Part shown: positions 49,495 through 56,928 of the stretch, one piece after another
Numbering within the stretch: position 1 is the stretch's first letter
How the letters are laid out: every line of letters starts with the position of its first letter
From: Paenibacillus agricola
GTDB lineage: Bacteria > Bacillota > Bacilli > Paenibacillales > NBRC-103111
Length of the DNA: 64,000 bases
Assembly (NCBI RefSeq): GCF_011440305.1
Contig: NZ_JAAOIW010000002.1
Location: 488,084 to 552,083 of the forward strand
Direction of reading: 5' to 3'
Notes under the pieces: model-generated
The model's input: the letters and a program-made list of their open reading frames with translations, nothing else
What the model was told of the DNA's origin: nothing
The model's database searches: none
Made by a program: the position numbers and the translations under genes

Positions 49495-52400
49495 TTATGG
49501 AGTTACTGGAACTACAGGAGTTACTGACGCTGTCAAACCCACAGGAGCCGATGTACTCGCTGGAGCTACTTGGGCTCCTGTACTCCCTGGAGCTACTTGA
49601 GCTCCTGTACTCCCTGGAGCTACTTGAGGTCCTGTACTCGCTGGAGCTACTTGAGGTCCTGTACTCGCTGGAGCTACTTGAGTAGTACTTGCTGGAGCAG
49701 AAACCGGACTATCTGCTCCTCCTCCTTCAAAACCAAATCCCTCATATTTTAGATCCTTCTTCTTAGACAATTCTATTTTGCCAAGTCGCTTGGATTTCTC
49801 TACTGCTACTTTAACAATCTCTGCATCTACTTCCAGAGACTTCACTTGGCTAGCTTGTATTCCTATTTGCCAATCACTTAGCGTTCCAGACTCATCGTAT
49901 TCTCGTTTGAAACTCACAGCCAGCTTCAGTGCATTTGCCAGAGCAATTTTGTTAGCTTGTTCAATGGCAGATGCACCCTCCTCTTCTCCGGGAAGCCAGC
50001 TTCGCATGGTATCATTAATGGTATCGTCGCCCTGAATTTTCTCTGCAAAGCTAGTTCCAATACTATCGAAGTAATTACCTGTGAAAAGTGCATCAGTACC
50101 CGTATCCAGCACAGCTCCGCCTGCTCGTGCTCCTCTGTCTGGCTCCGTAGCTATAGCCTTCTTGATCAGTCCGGCAATATTCTTGCCCCCGCCTACAGCG
50201 GCAGTTACGATCTTGGCCGCCCATGTGGTGAAATCTCCGGTTTCCTCTCCGAATTGTGACGGGATGCTTGCCGAGAGATCCAAGGAAAGTTCCCTAAGTT
50301 TACTAGGTACACGAGGTGTAGTAGGTGTTGCGGGTATAGCAGCAGTTCGAGTCACAGAGCCTTCCACGCCAAAGGCAACCTTGTCTTTACCAAATCCGAT
50401 TTCAACCTCTGTCTCTGCTTCAATCGTATTGAGAACTTCGCCTTTGCCAATACTGGCAGCTCGAGCGGCTGCCGAAAGCAAATTTCCTGCACTGTCCTTG
50501 CCCTTCGTATCGATAAGCTTTTTAGAGTACTTGCTGAGTCGTTTATATGCAAGCTCGCCAGAAAAACTCGCTACGCCTACGTTGGCTTCCATGGCAAGCT
50601 TAGTCAGCAAGCCAACATTAACCTCGGCATCATCATCCATACTCTGCTCCTCGATCATCATTGCCCATTTCTCAGCTTCGTTCAGCTTCTTTTCTGTTCC
50701 CTCTCCTGCTTCGTCAGTTTTCCCGCCTTGACCCCAGAAGTGGCCAGCCGCTCTTTCAGATACGTTGTTCCGCATTTCTCTATAAAGACCATAGGATAGT
50801 AAATTCATCACACTGCTCGTATCCTTACCCTTCGCTTCGAGAAAAATGCCGAACCGAAAGTTAGCATCGAAGCCAAAGGTTGTGAACCCGCCTCCAAACG
50901 TAAGCTGCGTGTTGACAGTTAAATCCTCCGCTTCTCTCTCCGCCTCGCCTCCAAAGCCAAATAGGAAATAACCCGTGCCCCCACCTACAGCAGATGCCAC
51001 TGGAATTTTCAATTCAATATCCATTGAGGTTGAATCACCCGCATTGGGTGTAGAAATATCAATTAACTTGCCCACACTAGTTAATCCGGTGGTCAAATCG
51101 CCCGCTACGATGGATTTCTGTATCACGGTCTTAGCAACAGCTTTTGTTTTTTCATCATCTGTGATAGCCGCGGTGACCTCTCCCGCTCTAATCGGAGCAC
51201 TAGCAGCAGCAGTCGCCGTTTGCTTCGTACCCTTGGTAAGCTTTCTCGCATCAAGCACGGCTAGATCTTTGTTATTTTTAAGCAATATTTCAGCATGCGT
51301 CGTGGCTGCCGCCATACCCGCGGCTCGAATTTTGTCAGCCGCATTTCTGTCCTTCCTCGCAACATCATAAGCTGAGCTTTTTCCCACTCTTTTCAATTCT
51401 TTTATCGTATCATCCTTAGGAATAATACCCTCAAGAATTAAATCAGCCTCAGCCTTCATTACATCGTCCACCAGAATCTTGGATTCCTTATGGGCTATGG
51501 TTTTAGCTACCATTTTCGTATACTCGGCCTTCATTGGTTTACTAGCAGCATCAGGAAGCGGTGTTCCGGAAACCTCGGCATCAATCTGCGAGTTCACCTT
51601 AGTTCGCGCGCTTTTCTTAAGTCCCTCGCGATAAACGTTTAGCTCCTTCGATCTTCTAAAGGCTCTTCGACCTACGCCTAATTTAGATAAAACAGCCTTT
51701 TTCATAGGATCAAACAATACGTTTTTATAGATCGCTCCCATATCATAAAGATCCGTAGTAACTGCAGCAGTACCAATACCAACGGTTTCGGTACCGACAA
51801 CTTTTTGGTCAACAAGTATACCCTCTAAGGCATTCCGTTTTGCCAATTCATCCGTTCCGACTGTCCCTACGTCTATCCGATCGAAACCACCGGCTGCTCC
51901 AGCAGTAGAAGTAAATTTCGTGACAATAGCTGTTTTAGAATCTTTGATAGCCTCTGCAATCAATGCCTTTGAAAGAGCATTCAGCTTTTTCTGCGCTTCC
52001 GAAGCAGCTTTTTTCTTCTGTTTATCGAATGCATCATCATTTAGGCTAGGTGTGACCACATCGTAGGCTTTATTCGCCTCTGCTGTCATCCCATTAGTAT
52101 CGCCAAATTGGGCAAGAGCGACTTCTTCGGCATACGATTTTAATTTGGTAATCATAATCGCATCTGCACCCTGCACAGCATATTTCTTGGCATCTTCTTG
52201 CTGTGGCGTTACAGGCGTAGAACCAATAATCCCTAAACTTACAGTAATTTCCTCGATCACCTTTGCTTTAACATTCGCACGAATGTCAGCAGCCTTCGAA
52301 TCCGACGTTAAGTATGTATCAAGGTTATTCTTCACTTTGCCTCTCATATCGGTAACAGAAGCAGTTATCATAGGTACTACCTTCGCATCGCGCTCTGTAT

Positions 52401-52689
52401 TCATATCCGTTCTACGTTGCTCCGCAGGTGTTGGTGCAGGTGCTGAACCAGCGGAGGCAGATGCAGTTGCACCTCCGGCTCTCTGCACGACGGAATTTCC
52501 ATTATCCATCCTTTGTACCATACCTTGAACAGCCCTATTCCCAAGGGTACGTTGTAGTTGCATCATTCTTGCAGGGGTTAACTGGCGGGCATCCATAACA
52601 GTTGTTGATTCCGTTTCAGCTGTATTTGATCTCGATTGAGTGGAAGTTTGGTTATTCGTCGACCGATGTTCCGATGCATGTTCGCTCAC
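49495..52689 (-). CDS. Large protein with N-terminal QRxxGNRAV motif, candidate eCIS-type effector (1064 aa)
   Basis: Residues 1-75 are disordered and Ser/Thr-rich, ending with ARMMQLQRTLGNRAVQGMVQ, the L-Q-R-x-x-G-N-R-A-V motif known from N-termini of DUF4157 and other proteins linked to extracellular contractile injection systems. There is no signal peptide. An Ala/Pro linker follows, then ~460 mostly helical Lys/Ala-rich residues. Residues ~560-830 are rich in Gly and alternating strands (GGGFTTFGFDANFRFGIFLE, EANVGVASFSGELAYKR, EVEIGFGKDKVAFGVEGSVT), as in pore-forming or barrel regions. The C-terminus (from ~1000) is a Pro/Ser/Thr repeat tail of nine-residue units (VAPASTGPQ). The GTG start has AAGGGGG upstream. 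Toxin function is inferred; no HExxH protease motif was seen. Confidence 0.7.
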   Translation of the reverse strand: MSEHASEHRSTNNQTSTQSRSNTAETESTTVMDARQLTPARMMQLQRTLGNRAVQGMVQRMDNGNSVVQRAGGATASASAGSAPAPTPAEQRRTDMNTERDAKVVPMITASVTDMRGKVKNNLDTYLTSDSKAADIRANVKAKVIEEITVSLGIIGSTPVTPQQEDAKKYAVQGADAIMITKLKSYAEEVALAQFGDTNGMTAEANKAYDVVTPSLNDDAFDKQKKKAASEAQKKLNALSKALIAEAIKDSKTAIVTKFTSTAGAAGGFDRIDVGTVGTDELAKRNALEGILVDQKVVGTETVGIGTAAVTTDLYDMGAIYKNVLFDPMKKAVLSKLGVGRRAFRRSKELNVYREGLKKSARTKVNSQIDAEVSGTPLPDAASKPMKAEYTKMVAKTIAHKESKILVDDVMKAEADLILEGIIPKDDTIKELKRVGKSSAYDVARKDRNAADKIRAAGMAAATTHAEILLKNNKDLAVLDARKLTKGTKQTATAAASAPIRAGEVTAAITDDEKTKAVAKTVIQKSIVAGDLTTGLTSVGKLIDISTPNAGDSTSMDIELKIPVASAVGGGTGYFLFGFGGEAEREAEDLTVNTQLTFGGGFTTFGFDANFRFGIFLEAKGKDTSSVMNLLSYGLYREMRNNVSERAAGHFWGQGGKTDEAGEGTEKKLNEAEKWAMMIEEQSMDDDAEVNVGLLTKLAMEANVGVASFSGELAYKRLSKYSKKLIDTKGKDSAGNLLSAAARAASIGKGEVLNTIEAETEVEIGFGKDKVAFGVEGSVTRTAAIPATPTTPRVPSKLRELSLDLSASIPSQFGEETGDFTTWAAKIVTAAVGGGKNIAGLIKKAIATEPDRGARAGGAVLDTGTDALFTGNYFDSIGTSFAEKIQGDDTINDTMRSWLPGEEEGASAIEQANKIALANALKLAVSFKREYDESGTLSDWQIGIQASQVKSLEVDAEIVKVAVEKSKRLGKIELSKKKDLKYEGFGFEGGGADSPVSAPASTTQVAPASTGPQVAPASTGPQVAPGSTGAQVAPGSTGAQVAPASTSAPVGLTASVTPVVPVTP
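49555..49695 (-). repeat. 27-bp tandem repeat coding a VAPxSTGxQ tail
   Basis: About five copies start near 49560, 49587, 49614, 49641 and 49668, each 27 bases, coding nine-residue units such as VAPASTGPQ and VAPGSTGAQ at the C-terminus of the 1064-residue protein. Copies differ at one or two bases. Such short repeats vary in number between strains. Confidence 0.85.
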
Positions 52690-52887
52690 AAGGAAGCCCC
52701 CTTATACCTGCTATGTCACGAGTTGTACACTTTCCAATAACTTTATTGTAACACCTCAATAACCTCATCGTATACAAATAGTAATCGTTATAAAAGAGAA
52801 ATTCGCACCTTTTCAAGGATCCATGCGAGTTCATGATAAGGGTAAAGAAAGAAAGGGTATAATAAATACAAGGGGAGGGTGACAGCG

Positions 52888-53316
52888 ATGGCAGACAACG
52901 TTTCCAAAGAAAAGCGCAGCAAAATTATGAAGTCCATACGCTCCCAAACCCAGTTGGAAAACAGCGTAAGCAAGGAGCTTTGGAGGCGCGGGCTGCGTTT
53001 TCGCAAAAACGTAAAAAACCTGATGGGCACACCGGATATAGCGATCAGCAAATACAAGGTTGTCATCTTTATTGATTCTTGCTTCTGGCATTATTGTCCC
53101 AGACACGGGCATTTCCCCAAAAGCAATGAAGATTACTGGGCGCAAAAAATATACCGTAATTCCAAAAGGGATTATTTTGTCACCAGCACTTATATCTCCC
53201 ACGGCTGGCATATCTTGCGGATCTGGGAGCACCAGCTTAAAGAGGATTTTGAGAAATGCATCCATTATATTCTGCAATTCGTCGAGCTCGCCAAACAGGC
53301 TAATAATAAAAAATAG
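52888..53316 (+). CDS. vsr: Very short patch repair endonuclease (Vsr family)
   Basis: This 142-residue nuclease nicks DNA 5' of a T:G mismatch that arises from deamination of 5-methylcytosine. It shows VSKEKRSKIMKSIRSQTQLE at the N-terminus, the catalytic Asp in MGTPDIAI, the metal-site region CFWHYCPRHGHFPKSNEDYW, and the end ISHGWHILRIWEHQLKEDFE. The His and Cys residues of the zinc site are present. The ATG at 52888 has GGGGAGGG upstream; three earlier codons are open. No cytosine-5 methyltransferase lies beside it, which is unusual. It faces away from the GNRAV-protein gene; their promoters share ~200 bases. Confidence 0.92.
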   Translation: MADNVSKEKRSKIMKSIRSQTQLENSVSKELWRRGLRFRKNVKNLMGTPDIAISKYKVVIFIDSCFWHYCPRHGHFPKSNEDYWAQKIYRNSKRDYFVTSTYISHGWHILRIWEHQLKEDFEKCIHYILQFVELAKQANNKK

Positions 53317-53499
53317 AACACCGTTCGCCTGAGAGGCTTTCTTGAAAGCATCACGACACAATACTGTCATTACTAAAGTCTTTTTTTTGTATAATGACTA
53401 CTATCGTTCACGTTTATGTAAATTATTTACATTGCATGAAATTTACATAAGGAGTAGAATTAAGTTATTAGAACGCTTGACCAACTTCATAATTTGATC

Positions 53500-53640
53500 A
53501 TCATCGCTGAATTTTCTTTTTGAAAACCGGGGGAACCAAGTTACTTGGGGTGAATCGATGTGTATGTAGATGCACATTGTAGGGCTACTTCTCACAGTCC
53601 GAATCCGTCAGCTAACCTCGTAAGCGACAGTGGGAAGGAT
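53500..53640 (+). promoter_or_regulatory. c-di-AMP (ydaO/yuaA) riboswitch
   Basis: The leader RNA contains the conserved blocks of the ydaO-yuaA riboswitch in order: CGCTGAAT, AACCGGGGGAACCAA, CTTGGGGTGAATC, a variable hairpin (TGTGTATGTAGATGCACA), TAGGG, and CCGAATCCGTCAGC followed by TAACCTCGTAAGCG. It binds cyclic di-AMP, and in its usual form ligand favours the terminator that follows. A promoter -10 box TATAAT lies at 53390-53395. Known targets are cell-wall hydrolases and potassium transporters; here only a 51-codon ORF follows. Confidence 0.93.
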
Positions 53641-53652
53641 AGCTGTGTTGAT

Positions 53653-53683
53653 AAAACACAAGGTCTAGCCTTGTGTTTTTTTG
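53653..53683 (+). terminator. Riboswitch expression-platform terminator
   Basis: AAAACACAAGG and CCTTGTGTTTT form a perfect 11-pair stem around TCTAG, followed by seven T. It lies 13 bases after the aptamer and is the off-switch for the downstream ORF. Confidence 0.93.
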
Positions 53684-53769
53684 TTTTCTAAATTAGAAAA
53701 CTATCTTCATCACATATGCCGAAGGTTTTTCCCACACCACAACTAATACCAGAGCAGGAGGCGTTAATT

Positions 53770-53925
53770 ATGGTTCAGAAAGAAAAACTATTTTGCTTAT
53801 TTGAAGGGTTAAACGAACGTGACCAAAAGGCTGCTTATGAATTCATTCAATCGCTGGCACATCATTCCGCTGAAGGTCAAAAAATCGAGCTTTATGGCAA
53901 AAATTATTTTGTCGTTCACGATTGA
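53770..53925 (+). CDS. Small protein under the c-di-AMP riboswitch (51 aa)
   Basis: This 51-residue soluble protein starts at an ATG with AGGAGG eight bases upstream; an upstream in-frame ATG at 53716 lacks a site. The sequence MVQKEKLFCLFEGLNERDQK followed by AAYEFIQSLAHHS forms two helices, then a beta hairpin (KIELYGKNYFVVHD). It resembles the short helical proteins with the pattern L-F-x-x-x-x-G-L-x-E-x-D-Q-K-A-A-x-x-F-I common in Bacillales, some of which are antitoxin-like; the function is unknown. It is the only gene between the riboswitch terminator and the terminator at 54011. Confidence 0.6.
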   Translation: MVQKEKLFCLFEGLNERDQKAAYEFIQSLAHHSAEGQKIELYGKNYFVVHD

Positions 53926-54010
53926 TCAAGCCATCATTTCTATTATTGAGGAATTAAAAGTTACTCAGGGATGGGGTTGTGTCCCCAAACAATCGATCCC
54001 AAATAATATG

Positions 54011-54060
54011 CAAAAGAACCTTCTTACCCACTATTAATGTGGGGCGAAGGTTCTTTTATT
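54011..54060. terminator. Bidirectional terminator
   Basis: CAAAAGAACCTTC pairs with GAAGGTTCTTTT over a 22-base loop that itself has a CCCAC/GTGGG stem; A and T tracts lie on both sides. It serves the riboswitch gene (plus) and the small basic gene (minus). Confidence 0.88.
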
Positions 54061-54082
54061 TGCATGCCACCCGTATCAGTCT

Positions 54083-54298
54083 TTACGTGATATCTTTACT
54101 TTTGGCTCGTGTAGATACAATCGCAGCTGTTTTAGCTGTGCTAAAAGGCTTGTTGTTATTGTTAGTTTCCAGCCCTTTGCTGGCCGCCAGGTTTTTACCG
54201 AAGGTTTTTTTGGCAGCCTTCTTTTTCTCACTGCTTTTCCACCTTGTCCAGCCCTTACTATCCGTTCCCCTACCTGTTCCACCCTTACCCTTAGCCAT
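54083..54298 (-). CDS. Small Lys/Gly-rich basic protein (71 aa)
   Basis: The protein is not recognised. It begins MAKGKGGTGRGTDSKGWTRW and continues with Lys/Ala-rich sequence (KKKAAKKTFGKNLAAS) and an Asn run; it has no membrane segment and is probably disordered and nucleic-acid-binding in character. GGAG lies nine bases before the ATG, in a leader (GGAGTGATAAC) close to that of the basic protein at 3243-3509. A bidirectional terminator lies just past its stop. Confidence 0.6.
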   Translation of the reverse strand: MAKGKGGTGRGTDSKGWTRWKSSEKKKAAKKTFGKNLAASKGLETNNNNKPFSTAKTAAIVSTRAKSKDIT

Positions 54299-54602
54299 GT
54301 TATCACTCCGATAGTATCGTATATGGTGTTGCCTATATTGCAGCTCCGCTATAAGTTTTGCACACTTACTTAGCAACTTCCCATTCATTATATCACATTG
54401 AGCCCGATTTAGATGTTCCATATTGCCGCTTCGCAGGATTCTAATATTTTATAAAAACATACCATAATATCCAAATTTAAGCAAACATATGTTCTCGTTC
54501 ATGAGAGGCTTATCAAATGTCTGTTCCAACATAATTGCATACCTTTTGCGATTTTGGAGAAACTATCCTAGTAAATATTACAACCCACGAGGAGTGACCC
54601 AG

Positions 54603-54737
54603 ATGAACAATGATATGGACAAGAAGAATGAAAGCTTCAAGAAGCAAAGCGAAGATGCCGAGATAAGCAAAAGCAGCAGTAGCACTAACGATAAAACAGA
54701 TAAAAGGCTGCATCAGCCAAACCGTCCTTCGACCTAA
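54603..54737 (+). CDS. Very small hydrophilic protein (44 aa)
   Basis: The ATG at 54603 is preceded by GAGGAGTGACCCAG. The 44 residues are rich in Asp, Lys, Ser and Asn (MDKKNESFKKQSEDAEISKS) without hydrophobic core, so the peptide is likely disordered. The family is not recognised. It is followed by the YjzC-like gene after 56 bases, so they may be one transcript; a small acid-soluble spore peptide would be one possible reading but no motif supports it. Confidence 0.45.
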   Translation: MNNDMDKKNESFKKQSEDAEISKSSSSTNDKTDKRLHQPNRPST

Positions 54738-54793
54738 ACTCAGACAAATTCAGGAAACCAATTCTATGTTAAAAGGAGTGGAGCCTAACGATT

Positions 54794-54979
54794 ATGGGAG
54801 AAAAAACGGAATTCCGACCTGGTGAGGAAGCACCCAATACAGCCTACTATATCGAAATTGGCGAAAATGACTATATTATGGGCATCAATAACCCCCAAAA
54901 AATTAGCTTAAAAGAAGGAGAACTTTTTCCAAATACGTCCAACCACAATCGCAAATGGACGAAAATGGAGAGCAATTAG
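54794..54979 (+). CDS. YjzC-like small protein (61 aa)
   Basis: This 61-residue protein matches the Bacillus YjzC family along its length: MGEKTEFRPGEEAPNTAYYI, EIGENDYIMGINNPQKISLK and the end FPNTSNHNRKWTKM. The family function is unknown. AAGGAG lies 13 bases before the ATG. A terminator follows ~30 bases after the stop. Confidence 0.85.
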   Translation: MGEKTEFRPGEEAPNTAYYIEIGENDYIMGINNPQKISLKEGELFPNTSNHNRKWTKMESN

Positions 54980-55010
54980 CAGAGGCATTTAACAAAATCA
55001 TAAAAGATGC

Positions 55011-55060
55011 AAAAAAGCACCCCGTCCCACTTTAATTAGTGGTTCCGGAGGTGCTTTTTT
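55011..55060. terminator. Bidirectional terminator
   Basis: AAAAAAGCACC and GGTGCTTTTTT form a perfect stem closing a loop with an ACT/AGT inner pair. It ends the YjzC-like gene (plus) and the small gene pair on the minus strand. Confidence 0.88.
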
Positions 55061-55244
55061 AATGGACGTGTACATTCATATTCATTTTAATCGCTGCGAT
55101 TTTCCGCTTCTGCTCTTGAATGGTTTTTCCATATTGGTGCAGCTGTGCAAAATAACGTTCATATTCAGCTTCAGCCTCTATAAGCGCAGCTTCGGCCTCG
55201 GCTAACCTTAAGCCTAATTCTTCCCGTGCTTCGTCATCCTCCAA
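55059..55244 (-). CDS. Small coiled-coil protein (61 aa)
   Basis: The frame gives a Glu/Ala-rich helix (ALIEAEAEYERYFAQLHQYG) that should form a coiled coil, ending in MNMNVHVH. The TTG at 55244 is chosen because GGAGG lies seven bases upstream; the open frame runs further into the neighbouring gene, but those codons overlap it in another frame. It follows the 87-codon gene by 28 bases. Family and function unknown. Confidence 0.5.
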   Translation of the reverse strand: MEDDEAREELGLRLAEAEAALIEAEAEYERYFAQLHQYGKTIQEQKRKIAAIKMNMNVHVH

Positions 55245-55272
55245 TACCTTACCTCCAAAGGAAAAGCGTCTT

Positions 55273-55536
55273 CTAATATTCCTTGATAACTCTGCCTTGT
55301 TCATCCACAACGAACTTGGCTCTTCTGTGGGTGGTTTCTTTAGACATTTGCACCGCTCTTATTAAAGGATCGGATTTATCAATTTCTGTTTGCCAGCCCT
55401 CCGTATTGACCAATTGAAAAATTTCATCCAAATCCATGTCCTTATATTTATGAAACCCACTTAGACCTGCCCATTTTTTCAACAATACCTTAACTCGTTC
55501 ATCGAGCTTTGCGATTACTTCGTCATTCTTGCTCAT
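55273..55536 (-). CDS. Small hypothetical protein (87 aa)
   Basis: This 87-residue soluble protein starts with AGGAGAG upstream of its ATG. It is helical at the N-terminus (EVIAKLDERVKVLLKKWAGL) with a middle acidic patch (YKDMDLDEIFQLV) and a final beta strand (RRAKFVVDEQGRVIKEY). The family is not recognised. It probably forms an operon with the coiled-coil gene downstream. Confidence 0.55.
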   Translation of the reverse strand: MSKNDEVIAKLDERVKVLLKKWAGLSGFHKYKDMDLDEIFQLVNTEGWQTEIDKSDPLIRAVQMSKETTHRRAKFVVDEQGRVIKEY

Positions 55537-55889
55537 TTAAGTTTATCTCTCCTGTACATTCAGTTTTTGCGACAAAATCGTTGCTTACTGTTATTATCAT
55601 ACCAATATCAGCCACATTAGTATATCAAGGAGTTTAAGCGTCTATGTGCTTACCGCTTCATGAGTCGTTGTAGAGTCACAGTCGTCAAGCACTGGTTTCG
55701 GCATAGAGCCGGAAAAACTACCGTAAATTGTGCTGAAACTCCACCAAAATCGACTCCTTTTCAGGTTTAAAGAATTAGCAGGAGTTTTTCTATTAACTTT
55801 TAATTTTGAAAATAATAGGCATATTTATAATCCGGCACGCATATATCATATAATAGGACAACCATTGGTAAAATCGAGGTGAAGCAGTT
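55537..55889. other. Intergenic region without a gene
   Basis: Both neighbours read away from this 353-base stretch, so it should hold two promoters. No coding sequence, repeat or riboswitch was recognised. GAGGTG at 55878 is the binding site of the DUF5658-like gene. Confidence 0.5.
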
Positions 55890-56189
55890 ATGCAGCTATT
55901 TTGTGTGCTATTCATTGTAGTCGTCAATAGTTTAGACGCTTTTCTAACCGCATATGGGACGCATTATGGAATCATCGGTGAAGCTAACCCGCTGATGAAT
56001 TGGCTGTTGCAGCAAAGTGAGACCGCTTTCCTCCTTTTTAAGCTGTCGCTTCCGCTTGTGCTGCTGTTTCTTCTGCCATGGCTTGTTTCCAAGGCTATCC
56101 AACGTTTGTTGGTTGTGACCTGTGCGATTTATTGCTGCGTTTTATCGTTGCATGGAATTTGGCTTTTCGAGCATTTTAAATGGATATAA
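55890..56189 (+). CDS. DUF5658-like small membrane protein (99 aa)
   Basis: This 99-residue protein has three membrane helices and the pattern NSLDAFLTAYGTHYGIIGEA followed by NPLMNWLL and FLLFKLSLP, matching the DUF5658 family of small integral membrane proteins. GAGGTG lies nine bases before the ATG. The last 14 bases overlap the end of the convergent prepilin peptidase gene. Function unknown. Confidence 0.8.
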   Translation: MQLFCVLFIVVVNSLDAFLTAYGTHYGIIGEANPLMNWLLQQSETAFLLFKLSLPLVLLFLLPWLVSKAIQRLLVVTCAIYCCVLSLHGIWLFEHFKWI

Positions 56190-56907
56190 AAGAAAATAAA
56201 CCCCAATACCAAACCAATATTTGATTTCCAAATAATAAAACAACAAAACCGGCGATTGCAATAAAAGGACCAAAAGGAATAAATGTCTTTTTATTAATGA
56301 TGCCTAAACCTACGAGAATTAATCCGAAAATGCAGCCTAATAGCGCAGAAAATGCCAATGCGAGTACAACCAACTTCAAGCCCAGCACCAATCCGAGCAA
56401 GGCCATTAGCTTAATATCCCCGCCCCCCATTGCCGGCTTGCCCATACACAAGCTTATATAAGAAACGGCAAATAGGATACCACCACCGACTAGAAAGCCT
56501 GCCGCGTATTCCCAGTAGGGAAGGTCATGAATCCATAGCCGCAGCGGTACATAGAGCGCGATCGCCGGAAAAATGATTTTGTTAGGCAGCAGCCGATATT
56601 TCAGATCACTCACGGATAAAATGACGAGAATAGCAATCAGGGGATAAGCGATCCACAGCTCGCGAAGATCAGCGGTCCAGTATGTAGCGGCTGCAAAGCT
56701 ACTACCCGTAGCTAATTGCCCTCCTATATAAAAAGGAGAAATCTGCGTTTTGCAATACTGGCAATAGCTCCCTACTGGAAGTGCCAGCGATTGCTTAAGT
56801 GGCAACCGAATGCCAATCATATGTAACCATGGCCCCAGAGAGCAGCCAACTATAAACATCATCAGAGCAGCAGCAATCGTGAAGTACTCCGTCGTCCATC
56901 CGTTCAA
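56176..56907 (-). CDS. Prepilin peptidase (A24 family) with shortened N-terminal domain
   Basis: This 243-residue membrane aspartyl protease removes the leader of type IV prepilins. Both catalytic aspartates are present: LSVSDLKYRLLPN and the GxGD-type PAMGGGDIKLMALLG. The N-terminal methylase domain is unusual: only one C-x-x-C pair (SYCQYCKTQISPFY) is left, corresponding to the second of the usual two, with ~25-30 residues missing in front. It follows the pilin-like genes on the same strand by 21 bases and is the last gene of their operon. Confidence 0.92.
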   Translation of the reverse strand: MNGWTTEYFTIAAALMMFIVGCSLGPWLHMIGIRLPLKQSLALPVGSYCQYCKTQISPFYIGGQLATGSSFAAATYWTADLRELWIAYPLIAILVILSVSDLKYRLLPNKIIFPAIALYVPLRLWIHDLPYWEYAAGFLVGGGILFAVSYISLCMGKPAMGGGDIKLMALLGLVLGLKLVVLALAFSALLGCIFGLILVGLGIINKKTFIPFGPFIAIAGFVVLLFGNQILVWYWGLFSFISI

Positions 56908-56928
56908 TAGTACCGCCTCCCTATCCTT

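Noticed and set aside
49555-49695. A CRISPR-like array
   Set aside because: The 27-base units are directly adjacent without unique spacers and are in frame within a gene.
49470-49752. Plus-strand frames with repeated LELLYSLELLE or SSCTPWSYL units
   Set aside because: These are antisense readings of the 27-bp repeat in the 1064-residue protein.
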